Shown here one piece after another: positions 8,229 to 17,815 of a stretch of 64,000 nt of DNA. The notes beneath the pieces are model-generated. The model searched no databases. It saw only the letters and a program-made list of their open reading frames with translations, and was not told the DNA's origin. The DNA is taken from the NCBI RefSeq assembly GCF_036002945.1, contig NZ_CP108529.1:2046001-2110000 (forward strand), read 5' to 3'. A program made the translations under genes and the position numbers. The number at the start of each line of letters is the position of its first letter. Position 1 is the first letter of the stretch. This DNA comes from Streptomyces sp. NBC_01224 (GTDB lineage: Bacteria > Actinomycetota > Actinomycetes > Streptomycetales > Streptomycetaceae).

Positions 8229-11102
8229 TCACAGCGGCCACCCCGGCAGATGTCCGGCGTGGAAGCGCTGATTGCGCGGGGAACCTGCCTCGAACTGGCT
8301 GGCCACCGGGAAGTACGACGGCAGGAACGCCGCCAGGACGGCATCCTGCTCGTCCTCGGTGACATCACCGTCGTGGTAGTCGTTCAGGCAGAAGACGTCG
8401 TGCGGACGGTTGAGCTGGAGGCGGGAGAGCCGCTGCTTGTGCTCGCTCAGCCCCACGTTGACGAAGCCGCAGTTGATGCTGCCCGGTGCCGAACGCTGTG
8501 TGTGGAAGCCGAAGTAGTGGTGCAGCGACGACGCGACCGCAAGGTCGGAGTGACTGCGGAAGCGGCTGGCGGCGGTCGCCTCGACGGCATCCGGGTAGTG
8601 ACGCTCGATGTCCGAGAGGACGCTGCGGCGCAGCGGATGCGGCGCGTGCAGGAACGAGTGGGCGAGAACCTGCCCGAAAGTGTTGGCTATCAGACCGCGG
8701 TTGTTCTTGGCCGCGCTCATGTTGAACTCGTCGCCGGTCGTGGTCGGCCCCATGGGCACAGTTGTCGGAGACATGAAGTGCTTCGCGACGCCGTTGCTGT
8801 GGAAGAACACGCTCGGCTGGAGCACACGGCCGATGAACACGTCGTCGTTGAAGTACAGGAAGTGCTCGGACAGCCCGTCTATGTGGTGCAACTGACTTTC
8901 GATGGCATGCGAGTTGTACGTGGGCAGCACCGACGGGTCGGCGAAGATCTCCCTGTGGTCGACCACGCGGACCCGCGGATGGTTCAGGTCGAGCCATTCC
9001 GGCACCTGTTGGTCGGTGACCAGGTAGATGGTGCGGATCCACGGGGCGTACATGTCGATGGAGCGCAGCGAGTAGCGCAGTTCGTCCCGGTTGCGGAAGC
9101 GGGCGGCGCTGCTCGCGGAGTCCTCGGTCTGCATGCCGAGGGCGCGCATCACCGCGTTCTTCCGCTCCAGCCAGGAGATGTCGCCTCCATTGACCCATGT
9201 GTACACGGCGTCGACGGGGAAGTCGACGTCCCCGTGGACGGCATGGGCGTACGGCTCGATGGTGGGATAGGTGCGCCCGCCGAGCACGGTCCCGGTCAGG
9301 CTCATGGTCTGCGTGGGCACCCTGTCGCCCACCACAGTGCGGACCGGGGAGACCATCATGGAAGGGTCCTCCGGGTCCTCCTCCCAGAAGTTGATGGTGC
9401 AGCCGTAGACCCCGGCGAGGCGGAGCGTGCGGGCGGGCGTGACGGCGTTCTGGTAGACGCGCACGGCCGAGCAGGGGGTCTGAGCGTACTGCTCGGCAAA
9501 GGCGGCGAGGACTGTGGCGGTCGGGTTCTGGCGTTCGTTGAGCAGCGCCACGTAGACCGCGCTGCCACCGTGCGCGGCGGTGAGTGCCTTGAGCACGACC
9601 TCCCGGTTGGAGGCGTGGACGGCGACCGCGTGCCGGACGTTGGTGTCCCGGGTGACGAAGTACGGGATCTGCGCGTGTTCCAGGGCCGTGGCGACCAACG
9701 CCAGATTGTGCTGGACCACGTCCCAGGGGGATTCGCTCCCCAGCCGACGGCACAGCTGTCCGCCGTCGCGCACGAGACCTCGGTCGGAACGGAGCAGCCG
9801 CTCCTCCAGGGCCCGCTGTTCCTTGGTGTCGATGGTGGTGGCGGGGGCCGGGGCGGCCGGACGGAGGATCCCTTCCTGGCCGCTCATCAAGGAGTGCAGC
9901 GCCTGCCGCTCCGCCTTGCGGGCCTCACGCTCCCCGGATGCCCGCTCGCCTGCCAACTCGGCGAAGACGTTCTCCCACATCGCGGTCACCACGGGCGGAG
10001 CGAGCCGGGCGACCGATTCGGCGGCCGCGTGCCCCATGCCGTGGCGCAGAGGGGCGTCCTCGATGAGCCGGATGAGCGCCTGGGCGGCGGCATCGGTGTC
10101 GCCCGCCGGCACGAGGATACCGGTCTGCCCGTCCAGGACGACTTCGCGCGGGCCGTTGGGACAGTCGTAGGAGACCACGGGCACACCGGCGGCCTGGGCC
10201 TCGGTCAGCACCAGCGGGAAGGCCTCGTTGCGGGACGTCATGAGAGCGATGCTGGCCTTGGCCCACTCCTCGGCCAGGTGGGGGGAGTTGCCGTTGAGCT
10301 GGACACTGTCGTGCAGGCCGAGCACGTCGATCTGTCGCCGCAGGGCGCCGGCGAGTGGGCCGTCACCGAAGATGCGCAGCGTCCAGGTGGGGTGCCGACG
10401 GGCCACGGTGTCCCAGATGGTGATGGCGTGGTCGATCTGCTTCTCGCCGACCAGACGGCCCGCGATGACGACGGTCCGGGTCTCCAGAGTGGAGCGTGGC
10501 CGGAACCCGCGCGGCAGGGCGTTGGGGACGACATCGATGCGCGGCGCACTGTGGCCGAGGGTCTCGGCGAACCAGTTGCGCGTGCGGTCGCTGAGCACGG
10601 CGAGCGCGTCCAGGCGGGAGGCGTAGCGCAACAGCGGTTCGGCGCTGGGACCCCGCAGTTCGGAGACACGGTGCTCCTGATGGAGCGTCATCACATGCGG
10701 GGGCGCCAACTGCACCGCGAGCGCCATGAGCGCCGGTGTGGTGGTGATCAGCAGATCCGTGTCGGTGTGCTGAAGCGCGTACTCCAGTTCCAGGTCGGTC
10801 AGCCTGCTGAACGCCGCTTCCCAGGCGGGATCCACCAGGGTGCTCGGCCGGTCGGCCACCTGCGCCCATGCCTCGGCGGTCAGGCCGGTGGGGCGGATCG
10901 GGACGGGAACGGGCCCGGTCCGGTCGATCAGATAGTCGACACGGATGCGCTCGTCGACCGGGAAGAACAACTGCGGCTGGGTCTTGAGGATGCTCAGCAC
11001 GCGGACGTCGTGGTTGCCCACGAGTTCGGCGGCCTGGTTGAACACTGCTCGTTCGGTGCCCCCGACGGCGTCCGCGGTGAGCAGGAGAAAGGTGATCTTC
11101 AT
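8229..11102 (-). CDS. Bifunctional glycosyltransferase family 4 / Stealth hexose-1-phosphate transferase fusion
   Basis: A 957-aa fusion. Residues 1-390 are a GT4 retaining glycosyltransferase (N-terminal ITFLLLTADAVGGTERA; donor-site region ITIWDTVARRHPTWTL and EAFPLVLTEAQAAGVPVVS). After a linker with a basic coiled stretch, about 480-957 is a Stealth protein. CR1 is FPVDAVYTWVNGGD, CR2 is around RNRDELRYSLRSIDMYAPWI, CR3 is HHIDGLSEHFLYFNDDVFIG, and a CR4-like end is present. Stealth proteins transfer sugar-1-phosphate to build phosphodiester-linked polysaccharides. It starts 9 bases after the previous gene, in one operon with a second Stealth gene. The product is likely cytoplasmic. Confidence 0.88.
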   Translation of the reverse strand: MKITFLLLTADAVGGTERAVFNQAAELVGNHDVRVLSILKTQPQLFFPVDERIRVDYLIDRTGPVPVPIRPTGLTAEAWAQVADRPSTLVDPAWEAAFSRLTDLELEYALQHTDTDLLITTTPALMALAVQLAPPHVMTLHQEHRVSELRGPSAEPLLRYASRLDALAVLSDRTRNWFAETLGHSAPRIDVVPNALPRGFRPRSTLETRTVVIAGRLVGEKQIDHAITIWDTVARRHPTWTLRIFGDGPLAGALRRQIDVLGLHDSVQLNGNSPHLAEEWAKASIALMTSRNEAFPLVLTEAQAAGVPVVSYDCPNGPREVVLDGQTGILVPAGDTDAAAQALIRLIEDAPLRHGMGHAAAESVARLAPPVVTAMWENVFAELAGERASGEREARKAERQALHSLMSGQEGILRPAAPAPATTIDTKEQRALEERLLRSDRGLVRDGGQLCRRLGSESPWDVVQHNLALVATALEHAQIPYFVTRDTNVRHAVAVHASNREVVLKALTAAHGGSAVYVALLNERQNPTATVLAAFAEQYAQTPCSAVRVYQNAVTPARTLRLAGVYGCTINFWEEDPEDPSMMVSPVRTVVGDRVPTQTMSLTGTVLGGRTYPTIEPYAHAVHGDVDFPVDAVYTWVNGGDISWLERKNAVMRALGMQTEDSASSAARFRNRDELRYSLRSIDMYAPWIRTIYLVTDQQVPEWLDLNHPRVRVVDHREIFADPSVLPTYNSHAIESQLHHIDGLSEHFLYFNDDVFIGRVLQPSVFFHSNGVAKHFMSPTTVPMGPTTTGDEFNMSAAKNNRGLIANTFGQVLAHSFLHAPHPLRRSVLSDIERHYPDAVEATAASRFRSHSDLAVASSLHHYFGFHTQRSAPGSINCGFVNVGLSEHKQRLSRLQLNRPHDVFCLNDYHDGDVTEDEQDAVLAAFLPSYFPVASQFEAGSPRNQRFHAGHLPGWPL

Positions 11103-11111
11103 TGTGTGCGG

Positions 11112-12053
11112 TTACGCGGCTTCCGTCATCGGGCTGCACTGGATGCGGAAGTTACCCGCGGGTGTGTAGCGGGGCAGTACGAGCATGGGGTGCCGGCCGA
11201 CGGGCGTCACGGCGGTCTGCCGGAAGGCGAAGACCCGCCCGGGGTTGCGAACGTCGTGCAGGCGTCGCCCCAGGCGCATGTCGCGCAGGTTGTCCGAGCA
11301 CAGGACCAGGTCCCACTGCTCGGCGCGGTCGCGGCGCGGCGCCATGAGGTGCAGCGGCACGGACACCTGCCACAGCCCTCCGTCGAGCCGGTCGACGTCG
11401 ACCTTCAGACGACGCCCGGAGGCGACGAACTCGGCCCAGGGGGCTTCGGGTTCACCTCCGACCACACGGAAGGCGACCTCGACCTGGCTGTGGGCCACAT
11501 GGACGCGCACGACCTCCGCCGAGGGCTGGGACGGGCTGAACGTCACCCGGGCGCTCCCGGTGACACTGCGGCCCAGCCGGTAACGGGCCCCGGTCGCCGC
11601 AGATGCCTCCATGGGCCGCGTCGGGCCGCCGTACGGCACGGGAAGGTCGACGAGGAGCAGGGGCAGCGTGCGGCGGCGCAGCCCCCGTGACAGGCGCAGC
11701 CGGATCTTCCAGCGGCCGGGGGTCAGGGGCAGGCCGTTCACGTCCTGCCCGAGCAGGATCGCGGCGTCCATCGCGACGCCTCCGTCGTGGTCGGTGTAGA
11801 CCTTGGCGGCTGTGGCGAGCCGACGGCCTCGGCGTCTCAGTTCGATCCGGGCCCCCTCCTCCGGCCGGACCCAGTGCGGCATCCGGGCGTGCAGGTTGAC
11901 GGTCTGCCCGTCGAGCACCGCGGCATAGCGGAGTACGGCCGCCCGGCCCTTGCGCCGGGGCAGGAAGAACCGGCGCAGCAGGACCGACCGGACGCGAGTG
12001 GTCTGGCGGCGCATCCGGCGGCGCAGTGCGCGCAGGGGTCGTCGGCGCTTCAT
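11112..12053 (-). CDS. Unrecognised protein of the Stealth operon
   Basis: A 313-aa protein whose N-terminus is extremely basic (KRRRPLRALRRRMRRQTTRV), followed by a beta-rich body with no motif I can name. The ATG at 12053 overlaps the stop codon of the upstream Stealth gene by four bases (ATGA), so the two are coupled, and the next gene starts 9 bases later. Because of this tight linkage I infer a role in making or exporting the same phosphoglycan. The basic start might contact membranes or nucleotide-linked polymers. A two-domain all-beta, carbohydrate-binding-like fold would fit the sequence, but I have no family match. Confidence 0.6.
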   Translation of the reverse strand: MKRRRPLRALRRRMRRQTTRVRSVLLRRFFLPRRKGRAAVLRYAAVLDGQTVNLHARMPHWVRPEEGARIELRRRGRRLATAAKVYTDHDGGVAMDAAILLGQDVNGLPLTPGRWKIRLRLSRGLRRRTLPLLLVDLPVPYGGPTRPMEASAATGARYRLGRSVTGSARVTFSPSQPSAEVVRVHVAHSQVEVAFRVVGGEPEAPWAEFVASGRRLKVDVDRLDGGLWQVSVPLHLMAPRRDRAEQWDLVLCSDNLRDMRLGRRLHDVRNPGRVFAFRQTAVTPVGRHPMLVLPRYTPAGNFRIQCSPMTEAA

Positions 12054-13924
12054 TGGGCGACTCCGTCGGCGAGGCCGTGGTGGGTGGGGACCGCGTCCAG
12101 ACTCGGGGGCAGGATGCGGCGGTCGGTGAGCCGGGTGGGACCGGTGGCCCCGTCGGGCAGCTCGTATCGGCTGGGGACGGGGAAATAGCTCTCGAGGAAC
12201 GACCGGACCATGCGGTCCTGCGCCTCGGGGTCGGGATGCACGACCGTGTCGTTGAGGCAGAAGGTGTCGAAGTCGCGGCGGGCGAGCAGCGAGTTCAGGC
12301 GGCGCTGGGCCTGGTCGGCGGCGAGGTCCACATAGACGTAGCGCAGGTTGCCGACGGTCGCGCGGCTGGTGTGGAAGCCGTAGTAGTGGTGCAGGGACGA
12401 GGCGATCGGTACATCCTGGGGCGAGCGGAAGCGTGAGTGCTGGGTGCGGCGGTGCTCCTCGCCGTACACCAGCTCGATGTCGGCGAGGACGCTGCGGCGC
12501 AGTGCGTGCGGGGTGTGCTTCATCTTCTGCGCGATCCGGGTGCCGAAGGACCGCTCGATCAGGGCCCTGCTGTTCTTGCCCGCGGCGTTCACCGGCAGGT
12601 CTTCGTGGTTCGAGGAGCCGGTCGGCACCACCGCCTTGGACTGGAAGAACTTGCTCAGTCCGTTGGCGTGGAAGAAGTGTCCGGGGGTGAGCGGGCGGCC
12701 GAAGAACACGTCGTCGTTGAGGTACAGGAAGTGCTCGGACAGCCCGTCTATTCGGTGCAACTGGCTCTCGATGGCATGCGAGTTGAAGGTCGGCAGAGCG
12801 GTGGGGTCGGAGAAGATCTCGCGGTGGTCGACGACCTGCAGGCCCGGCACGTCGGTATCGAGCCACGCGGGCACCTGCCCGGCGGTGACCAGGTAGACGT
12901 TGCGCACCCAGGGTGCGTACTGGTGCAGGGAGCGCAACGAGTAGCGCAGCTCGTCGCGGCTGGTGAACCGGGCGTCGTTGGCGGCCTGCGCGTGCAGACT
13001 CGGGGCGGGCGCGCCGGGGCGCCCCGAACGGGCGGCGTCCCGTTCCGCCGCCCACACCGGGTCGGAGTCGTCGACCCAGGTGTAGACGATGTCGATGGGG
13101 AAGAGGTGGTCGTCCGGCAGCGGCTGGGTGAACTCCGGCAGGGTACGCGCGACGCCGGTGGTGTAGGCGCCGGGCACGAGGGCGAACAGGGCCTGCGGAG
13201 CGGCCGGTCGCGGCGTGTCTGCGCGGACCAGATCGACCACTCGATTGGGGCGGGGGGCCTCGTACTGGCCGTCCCGTTCCGTCCAGAACTCGAGGTCGCA
13301 CCCCTGGTCGGTGCCGAAGACGAGGTGCTGCGTGGGATCGGTGACGTACCAGGCGAGCCGGAGGGCGTCGTGCTTGCGCAGCTGGCGCCAGGACTTGTCG
13401 TCGTCGCCCGGTCGCATGTCCGACTCCGATGCGGTGGCCACGCCCACGTAGCCCGGGGTCTGCTCGAAGGCGATCTGGAGCATCTCCTCCGCCGACTCAC
13501 GCAGCGCGACGGGCACCGCGACCGTCGGGACGTCCTTCGTGGCACCGCGGACACAGAAGTATTCGACGTCCCCGGCCTCCAGCGCGGAGATGAGAATGTG
13601 CAGATTGCGGGCCCGGGCCGCCCACGCCGTGGCGCCCTCCACGAGCAGGGCACGCATGTGCCGGCCTTCGACGCGCACCACCCGGCGCGCGGAGGCCGCA
13701 CTGTGCCGGGGCACCTTGCGGCGGCCGCCCATCGCCCAGACGACCGTCGCCGACCGGATGGCTTCGACGGAGGTGAACGAGGATTTGACGGCGGAGCGCA
13801 GCGGGGCCGGCACCTTGCGGACGATGCCCCTTCGCGCGCCCACCGGCACCACGGACCGATAGGCCGAGACCAGCGATCCCGTCTCCGGGTTACCGGAACC
13901 GACCACGAGGCATCCACCACCCAC
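12050..13924 (-). CDS. Stealth family sugar-phosphotransferase
   Basis: A protein of up to 624 aa. The conserved regions are CR1 FPIDIVYTWVDDSDPVW near residue 275, CR2 RDELRYSLRSLHQYAPWVRN, CR3 HRIDGLSEHFLYLNDDVFFG, and a C-terminal HHYYGFHTSRA region resembling CR4. The family transfers sugar-1-phosphate onto a growing chain. Residues about 80-250 match the segment preceding CR1 in the fused protein at 8229-11102, so the two are paralogues. The start is uncertain: GTG 13924 is the longest reading and has no clear ribosome site, and internal GTG codons at the N-terminus are possible. Confidence 0.85.
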   Translation of the reverse strand: MGGGCLVVGSGNPETGSLVSAYRSVVPVGARRGIVRKVPAPLRSAVKSSFTSVEAIRSATVVWAMGGRRKVPRHSAASARRVVRVEGRHMRALLVEGATAWAARARNLHILISALEAGDVEYFCVRGATKDVPTVAVPVALRESAEEMLQIAFEQTPGYVGVATASESDMRPGDDDKSWRQLRKHDALRLAWYVTDPTQHLVFGTDQGCDLEFWTERDGQYEAPRPNRVVDLVRADTPRPAAPQALFALVPGAYTTGVARTLPEFTQPLPDDHLFPIDIVYTWVDDSDPVWAAERDAARSGRPGAPAPSLHAQAANDARFTSRDELRYSLRSLHQYAPWVRNVYLVTAGQVPAWLDTDVPGLQVVDHREIFSDPTALPTFNSHAIESQLHRIDGLSEHFLYLNDDVFFGRPLTPGHFFHANGLSKFFQSKAVVPTGSSNHEDLPVNAAGKNSRALIERSFGTRIAQKMKHTPHALRRSVLADIELVYGEEHRRTQHSRFRSPQDVPIASSLHHYYGFHTSRATVGNLRYVYVDLAADQAQRRLNSLLARRDFDTFCLNDTVVHPDPEAQDRMVRSFLESYFPVPSRYELPDGATGPTRLTDRRILPPSLDAVPTHHGLADGVAQ

Positions 13925-14254
13925 GCCACTGCGGTCCAGCGCCTACCGCGGCCAGGACACAACCTCGTGCCCGGACTGCGGACGGTATTAGACCGAAACC
14001 TGTCATCCACCATGCAGACCGCCCCACCGGACGGTCAGACCTGCCCACCCGCGAGCAAGTCACAGAACTTTCACATAAAGAACCGATCAACGTCCAGCCA
14101 AAAGAGTGGACATATACGACATGCGAGCGTGAGGAATCCCACCGGTTACTCGTACAACCTTTTACAACTTCGCGAGAACATCACATGACATCGAGGTGAC
14201 GCACCTATGTCGCCCGGCACCCTGGAAGGCGATCCGGGACGCTCCCCCGGAGGG
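13925..14254 (-). promoter_or_regulatory. Promoter region of the leftward polysaccharide operon
   Basis: No gene is visible in this 330-base gap, which is clearly more A/T-rich than its surroundings. On the minus strand TAATAC (complement of 13985-13990) could be a -10 element about 60 bases upstream of the Stealth gene, but the -35 region is poor. The stop of the propeller gene follows at 14255, so a separate transcript for the five downstream genes is likely. Confidence 0.35.
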
Positions 14255-15364
14255 TCACAGCCGGTGCCAGTGCGGCGAGAGCGTGAGCCCGGGCCCCGCT
14301 TCCTGCCGGGCGACGGACACGACCCCGTCCCGCCCGCGAATCGCTACGACGACGCGACCGTGTCCGTCGAGGGCGAGCGCGGGGTCACCGACGCACTCCT
14401 CGGTGGTGTCCGACCACCAGACGCCGTGCTGCTCCCCCTCGGTACCGCAGACCCCGATCAGCAGAGTGCCACCCGCCCCGCGCTGCGCCAGAACCGTGCA
14501 GTCGTAACCGTCGAGCGGGGTGCGCAGCGCCACGACTGCGCCGTCCCCGGGGTACCCGCCCACCGGCACGGGCCAGGCGCCCGCCCGGTAGGCGACGACC
14601 CCTGCCGTGTTCGCATCGGTCCAGTAGTAGGTGAGGCGGTCCGGCGCCGTCTCCAGCGCCGTAACGGAACCCGTCAGCGCATAGAACTGCAAGGGCGGGG
14701 CGATCTGCAGCGGGCCGTCCGGATCATCCTGACGCCACTGCTGCACCCCGCGATCGCTGGGCGCGAAGACCTCCACGAGCCCGCTCGAGGTCACCGACGG
14801 CACAAGTTCGGCGGCGAGCCCGACCCCCTTGAGGTCCTGCCAGGCTCCCCATTTACCGCCCTTCCCCTCGCGGCGCACCTGTAGTCCGCGACCCGCGTTG
14901 CGCACGAAGACGAAGACAGTGCCCTGCGCGTCGACTGCCCCGGCCGGCGCACCGACCTTCCGACCCGCCTCCCGGTCACGGTAGAAGTTGCCGAGGGAGC
15001 GCCATTCGGTGACGGGACGACCGGTCTGGTACTGGATGGCGTGCACGAAGTCCACGCCCGGCCCCTCGGAACCACGGCGCTCACGCCGCCCGAGGAAGTG
15101 CACGTAGGAGTCGGCACCCTGAACGACGGTCAGGTCCGTCAGGTCCGCGATCGGCACGAACTCCGGGCCGTCCCACCGGTCCCCGCCCGGACTCCGCTGC
15201 GTCCAGCGCAACAGACCGCCGTCCGTGCGGGCGTAGAGCGTGAGCCTGCCGTCCCTGCCGAGCGGCATCCAGCGGCCACGCGGCGTTCCGGAGACCTGGT
15301 GGCACCCGGACGACGGGACGAGAGGGCGGGCACTGCTCGCGGAGTCCGGTCCTCTTCTCCGCAT
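14255..15364 (-). CDS. Stand-alone beta-propeller-like protein, paralogue of the PIG-L C-terminal domain
   Basis: A 369-aa protein made of repeated blade-like units (LYARTDGGLLRWTQ, GVQQWRQDDPDG, ALDGHGRVVVAIRG). It aligns by eye with the C-terminal half of the PIG-L fusion: SLGNFYRDRE and GVQQWRQ have counterparts SLGNPDETSR and GVRWRQE, and both end with VARQE/ARQQE-type strands. PLL-like propellers of this sort bind glycans. ATG 15364 is preferred because GAGAGG lies 12 bases upstream; a GTG at 15376 has no spacing to that site. No signal peptide. It is probably a glycan-binding partner of the deacetylase branch. Confidence 0.6.
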   Translation of the reverse strand: MRRRGPDSASSARPLVPSSGCHQVSGTPRGRWMPLGRDGRLTLYARTDGGLLRWTQRSPGGDRWDGPEFVPIADLTDLTVVQGADSYVHFLGRRERRGSEGPGVDFVHAIQYQTGRPVTEWRSLGNFYRDREAGRKVGAPAGAVDAQGTVFVFVRNAGRGLQVRREGKGGKWGAWQDLKGVGLAAELVPSVTSSGLVEVFAPSDRGVQQWRQDDPDGPLQIAPPLQFYALTGSVTALETAPDRLTYYWTDANTAGVVAYRAGAWPVPVGGYPGDGAVVALRTPLDGYDCTVLAQRGAGGTLLIGVCGTEGEQHGVWWSDTTEECVGDPALALDGHGRVVVAIRGRDGVVSVARQEAGPGLTLSPHWHRL

Positions 15365-15471
15365 GACCCGCAACACCCTCTCTGCCTCACCGGTTCTTCA
15401 TCCTGCCCTCACGGGGCCGACACATCATATGCTCAGCGTCACCCCGCCCCGGCGGGTCGTCGACGCTCGGT

Positions 15472-16458
15472 TCAGCGCCGCGCCTGCGGCATCCGCAGAC
15501 ACCACCCGGCCCATGCCGAAGCGACCATGGCACGCGCATCGTGCTGCGCGTGCCAACCCAGCTCGCCGCGGATGCGGTCGGCGGCGGCCACGACGCGGGC
15601 AGGGTCACCGGCCCGGCGCGGGGCGCTCACGGGTGTGGCGGCGGCACCGTATCCGGTCACTTCCCCGATCAGTTCGATCATCTCCCGCACGGAGACACCC
15701 TCCCCGCGGCCGATGTTGACGGTCAGGTCGGTGCCCGGCTCACGGTCGAGGAGTGCTCGCGCCGCGGCCAGGTGCGCCGAGGCGATGTCGGCGACGTGGA
15801 TGAAGTCGCGCACGCAGGTGCCGTCCTCGGTGTCGTAGTCGTCACCGAACACCACCGGCGCCTCGCCCCGCGTGAGTTTCTCGAAAACCATGGGCACCAG
15901 GTTGAAGACGCCCGTGTCGGCGAGGGCCGGTGTAGCCGCGCCGGCAACGTTGAAGTACCGCATCGAGGCGGTGGCGATGCCGTGCGCCTTCCCTGCGGCG
16001 CGCACCATCCATTCGCCCGTCAGCTTGGTCTCGCCGTAGGGGTTGATCGGGGCGCACGGAGTCGTCTCCGTCACCACCGGTACGTCGGGCATTCCGTAGA
16101 CGGCCGCCGACGAGGAAAAGAGGAACGCCCGCACCTCACTGTCGGCCACGGCCTCCAGCAGGGTCTGCAGGCCCTGCACGTTCTCCCGGTAGTAGAACAG
16201 CGGGCGCTCGACGGACTCCGCCACCTGCTTCTTCGCGGCGAGGTGGACCACCCCCCGCACCGGCAGTTCCGCCAGGGTGCTCCGCAGCAGTGCCGCGTCG
16301 AGCGTCGATCCCTGGACGAACGGGACATCCGCGGGCACGCGCGAGCGGTCGCCCGTCGAGAGATCGTCGTACACGACGACCGACTCACCGGCCTCGCGCA
16401 TAGCGCGGACGACATGCGCCCCGATGAAGCCCGCACCACCCGTGATCAACCAAGTCAT
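15472..16458 (-). CDS. galE: UDP-glucose 4-epimerase
   Basis: A 328-aa extended short-chain dehydrogenase. The NAD-binding GGAGFIG motif is at residues 7-13, the serine of FSSSAAVYG and the tyrosine/lysine of NPYGETK form the catalytic triad, and MRYFNVAGA and GTCVRDFIHVADIA are typical of GalE. It interconverts UDP-Glc and UDP-Gal (or the GlcNAc forms). No galT or galK is nearby; its place beside glycosyltransferase and Stealth genes suggests it supplies UDP-sugar for the surface polysaccharide. The start is ATG 16458, directly before the Rossmann strand. The 181-base gap to the divergent LCP gene must hold both promoters. Confidence 0.9.
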   Translation of the reverse strand: MTWLITGGAGFIGAHVVRAMREAGESVVVYDDLSTGDRSRVPADVPFVQGSTLDAALLRSTLAELPVRGVVHLAAKKQVAESVERPLFYYRENVQGLQTLLEAVADSEVRAFLFSSSAAVYGMPDVPVVTETTPCAPINPYGETKLTGEWMVRAAGKAHGIATASMRYFNVAGAATPALADTGVFNLVPMVFEKLTRGEAPVVFGDDYDTEDGTCVRDFIHVADIASAHLAAARALLDREPGTDLTVNIGRGEGVSVREMIELIGEVTGYGAAATPVSAPRRAGDPARVVAAADRIRGELGWHAQHDARAMVASAWAGWCLRMPQARR

Positions 16459-16639
16459 GAACGAATAGTAGTTCGAGCAGCACAGAACACGATTCCGGGG
16501 GCCAAAACACCCATTCGCACGATCCTCTGTTCTATAGTGCACGCTCAGTCATGCATGCACGGACCGGCCACACCCCCCACCCGAGTCCCACGCACTTCAC
16601 AGCCCACCTCGGGCCATGAGATTTGAGGACTCGACCAGG

Positions 16640-17746
16640 ATGAGCCACGACGCCATGACACAGGGCACGCACGACGGTCGCCCGGCCTCCGGTGACGGCG
16701 GACGGAAGCAGCGGGGAGCCCCTCGCAAGCGCCGCCGCGGCCTCAAGATCACCCTCAGCGTCCTGCTCATCCTGCTGCTCGCCGGCGGCGGCACCGTCTA
16801 CTGGCTCTACAGCAGCCTCGACGGGAACATCAAGGGCGTCGACATCGACAAGGCGCTCGGCGACGACCGCCCCGAGAAGCTGCCGACCAGCGGTCAGAAC
16901 CTGCTGGTGCTCGGCTCCGACTCCCGGGCCGGTGCCGAGAACAAGGAGCTGGGCGGCGGCGGAAACGTCAGCGGCGCCCGGTCCGACACCGCGATGGTGG
17001 TGCACATTCCCGAGGGCCGTACCAAGGCCGTCGCCGTGTCCATACCCCGTGACACCCTGGTGACCCGGCCCGAGTGCACGAAGGCCGACGGCTCGGCCGT
17101 TCCGTCGGCGAACCGCGTGATGTTCAACTCCGTCTATTCGCAGGTCGGTCCGGCCTGTGTGGTCAAGACCGTCGAGAAGATGTCCAAGGTCCGGATCGAC
17201 CACTACCTGGAGATCAACTTCGCCGGGTTCAAGGATCTGGTCGACGCGATCGGCGGCGTCACGGTCGATGTTCCGCAGGACATCCACGACAAGTCGTCCG
17301 GCCTCGACCTCACCGCGGGGCCGCACAAGCTCGACGGCACCCAGTCGCTCGCGTACGTACGCACCCGGCACGGCATCGGGGACGGCAGTGACCTCGGCCG
17401 GATCGGCCTGCAGCAGCAGTTCCTGCTGGCGCTGCTGAGCGAGGTCAAGTCGCAGGATCTGCTGAGCAGCCCGACGAACACGTACAAGATCGCCAACTCG
17501 GCGACCAAGTCGCTGACGACCGACGACGGTCTCGCCTCGCTGACGTCGCTCTCGAAGTTCGCCCGGTCGATGAACGGCGTGGACCCGGGCACCATGGAAA
17601 CGATCATGCTGCCGGTGGCGTACGACAAGCAGGACCCCAACCGCGTGGTGGCGGCCCAGCCGCAGGCCGACGACCTCTGGACGGCCATCCGCAAGGACGG
17701 CACGATCCCGGAGTCCGCGAAGAAGTCCCCCGCCACCGGCGGCTGA
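16640..17746 (+). CDS. LytR-CpsA-Psr (LCP) family cell-wall glycopolymer ligase
   Basis: A 368-aa type II membrane protein. After a basic cytoplasmic stretch, one transmembrane helix (about residues 33-55, ITLSVLLILLLAGGG) leads to an extracytoplasmic LCP domain with the LVLGSDSRAG, GARSDTAMV and SIPRDTLV motifs, whose Asp and Arg residues bind the polyprenyl pyrophosphate and Mg. LCP enzymes attach teichoic-acid-like or other glycopolymers to peptidoglycan, which fits the neighbouring Stealth cluster. ATG 16640 has GAGG upstream; an earlier ATG at 16616 lacks a ribosome site. Confidence 0.88.
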   Translation: MSHDAMTQGTHDGRPASGDGGRKQRGAPRKRRRGLKITLSVLLILLLAGGGTVYWLYSSLDGNIKGVDIDKALGDDRPEKLPTSGQNLLVLGSDSRAGAENKELGGGGNVSGARSDTAMVVHIPEGRTKAVAVSIPRDTLVTRPECTKADGSAVPSANRVMFNSVYSQVGPACVVKTVEKMSKVRIDHYLEINFAGFKDLVDAIGGVTVDVPQDIHDKSSGLDLTAGPHKLDGTQSLAYVRTRHGIGDGSDLGRIGLQQQFLLALLSEVKSQDLLSSPTNTYKIANSATKSLTTDDGLASLTSLSKFARSMNGVDPGTMETIMLPVAYDKQDPNRVVAAQPQADDLWTAIRKDGTIPESAKKSPATGG

Positions 17747-17773
17747 CGGAGCGGGGCGCGGCCGGGACATGAC

Positions 17774-17815
17774 GCTCCGTCGCGTACCGACGGACCTGTC
17801 GCGTACCGACGGAGC
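17774..17815. terminator. Hairpin with an internal direct repeat between convergent genes
   Basis: GCTCCGTCG (17774-17782) pairs with CGACGGAGC (17807-17815). Inside, the segment GTCGCGTACCGACGGA occurs twice in tandem, so alternative shorter hairpins can form. It lies between the LCP stop and the permease stop and can serve both strands. Confidence 0.6.

Noticed and set aside
8142..11690. Long plus-strand frame opposite the PIG-L and GT4-Stealth genes
   Set aside because: It mirrors the complementary frame of genuine genes with full motifs and crosses several gene borders, as shadows do.
12437..14188. Plus-strand frame opposite the Stealth gene
   Set aside because: Same shadow effect; the Stealth conserved regions are all on the minus strand.
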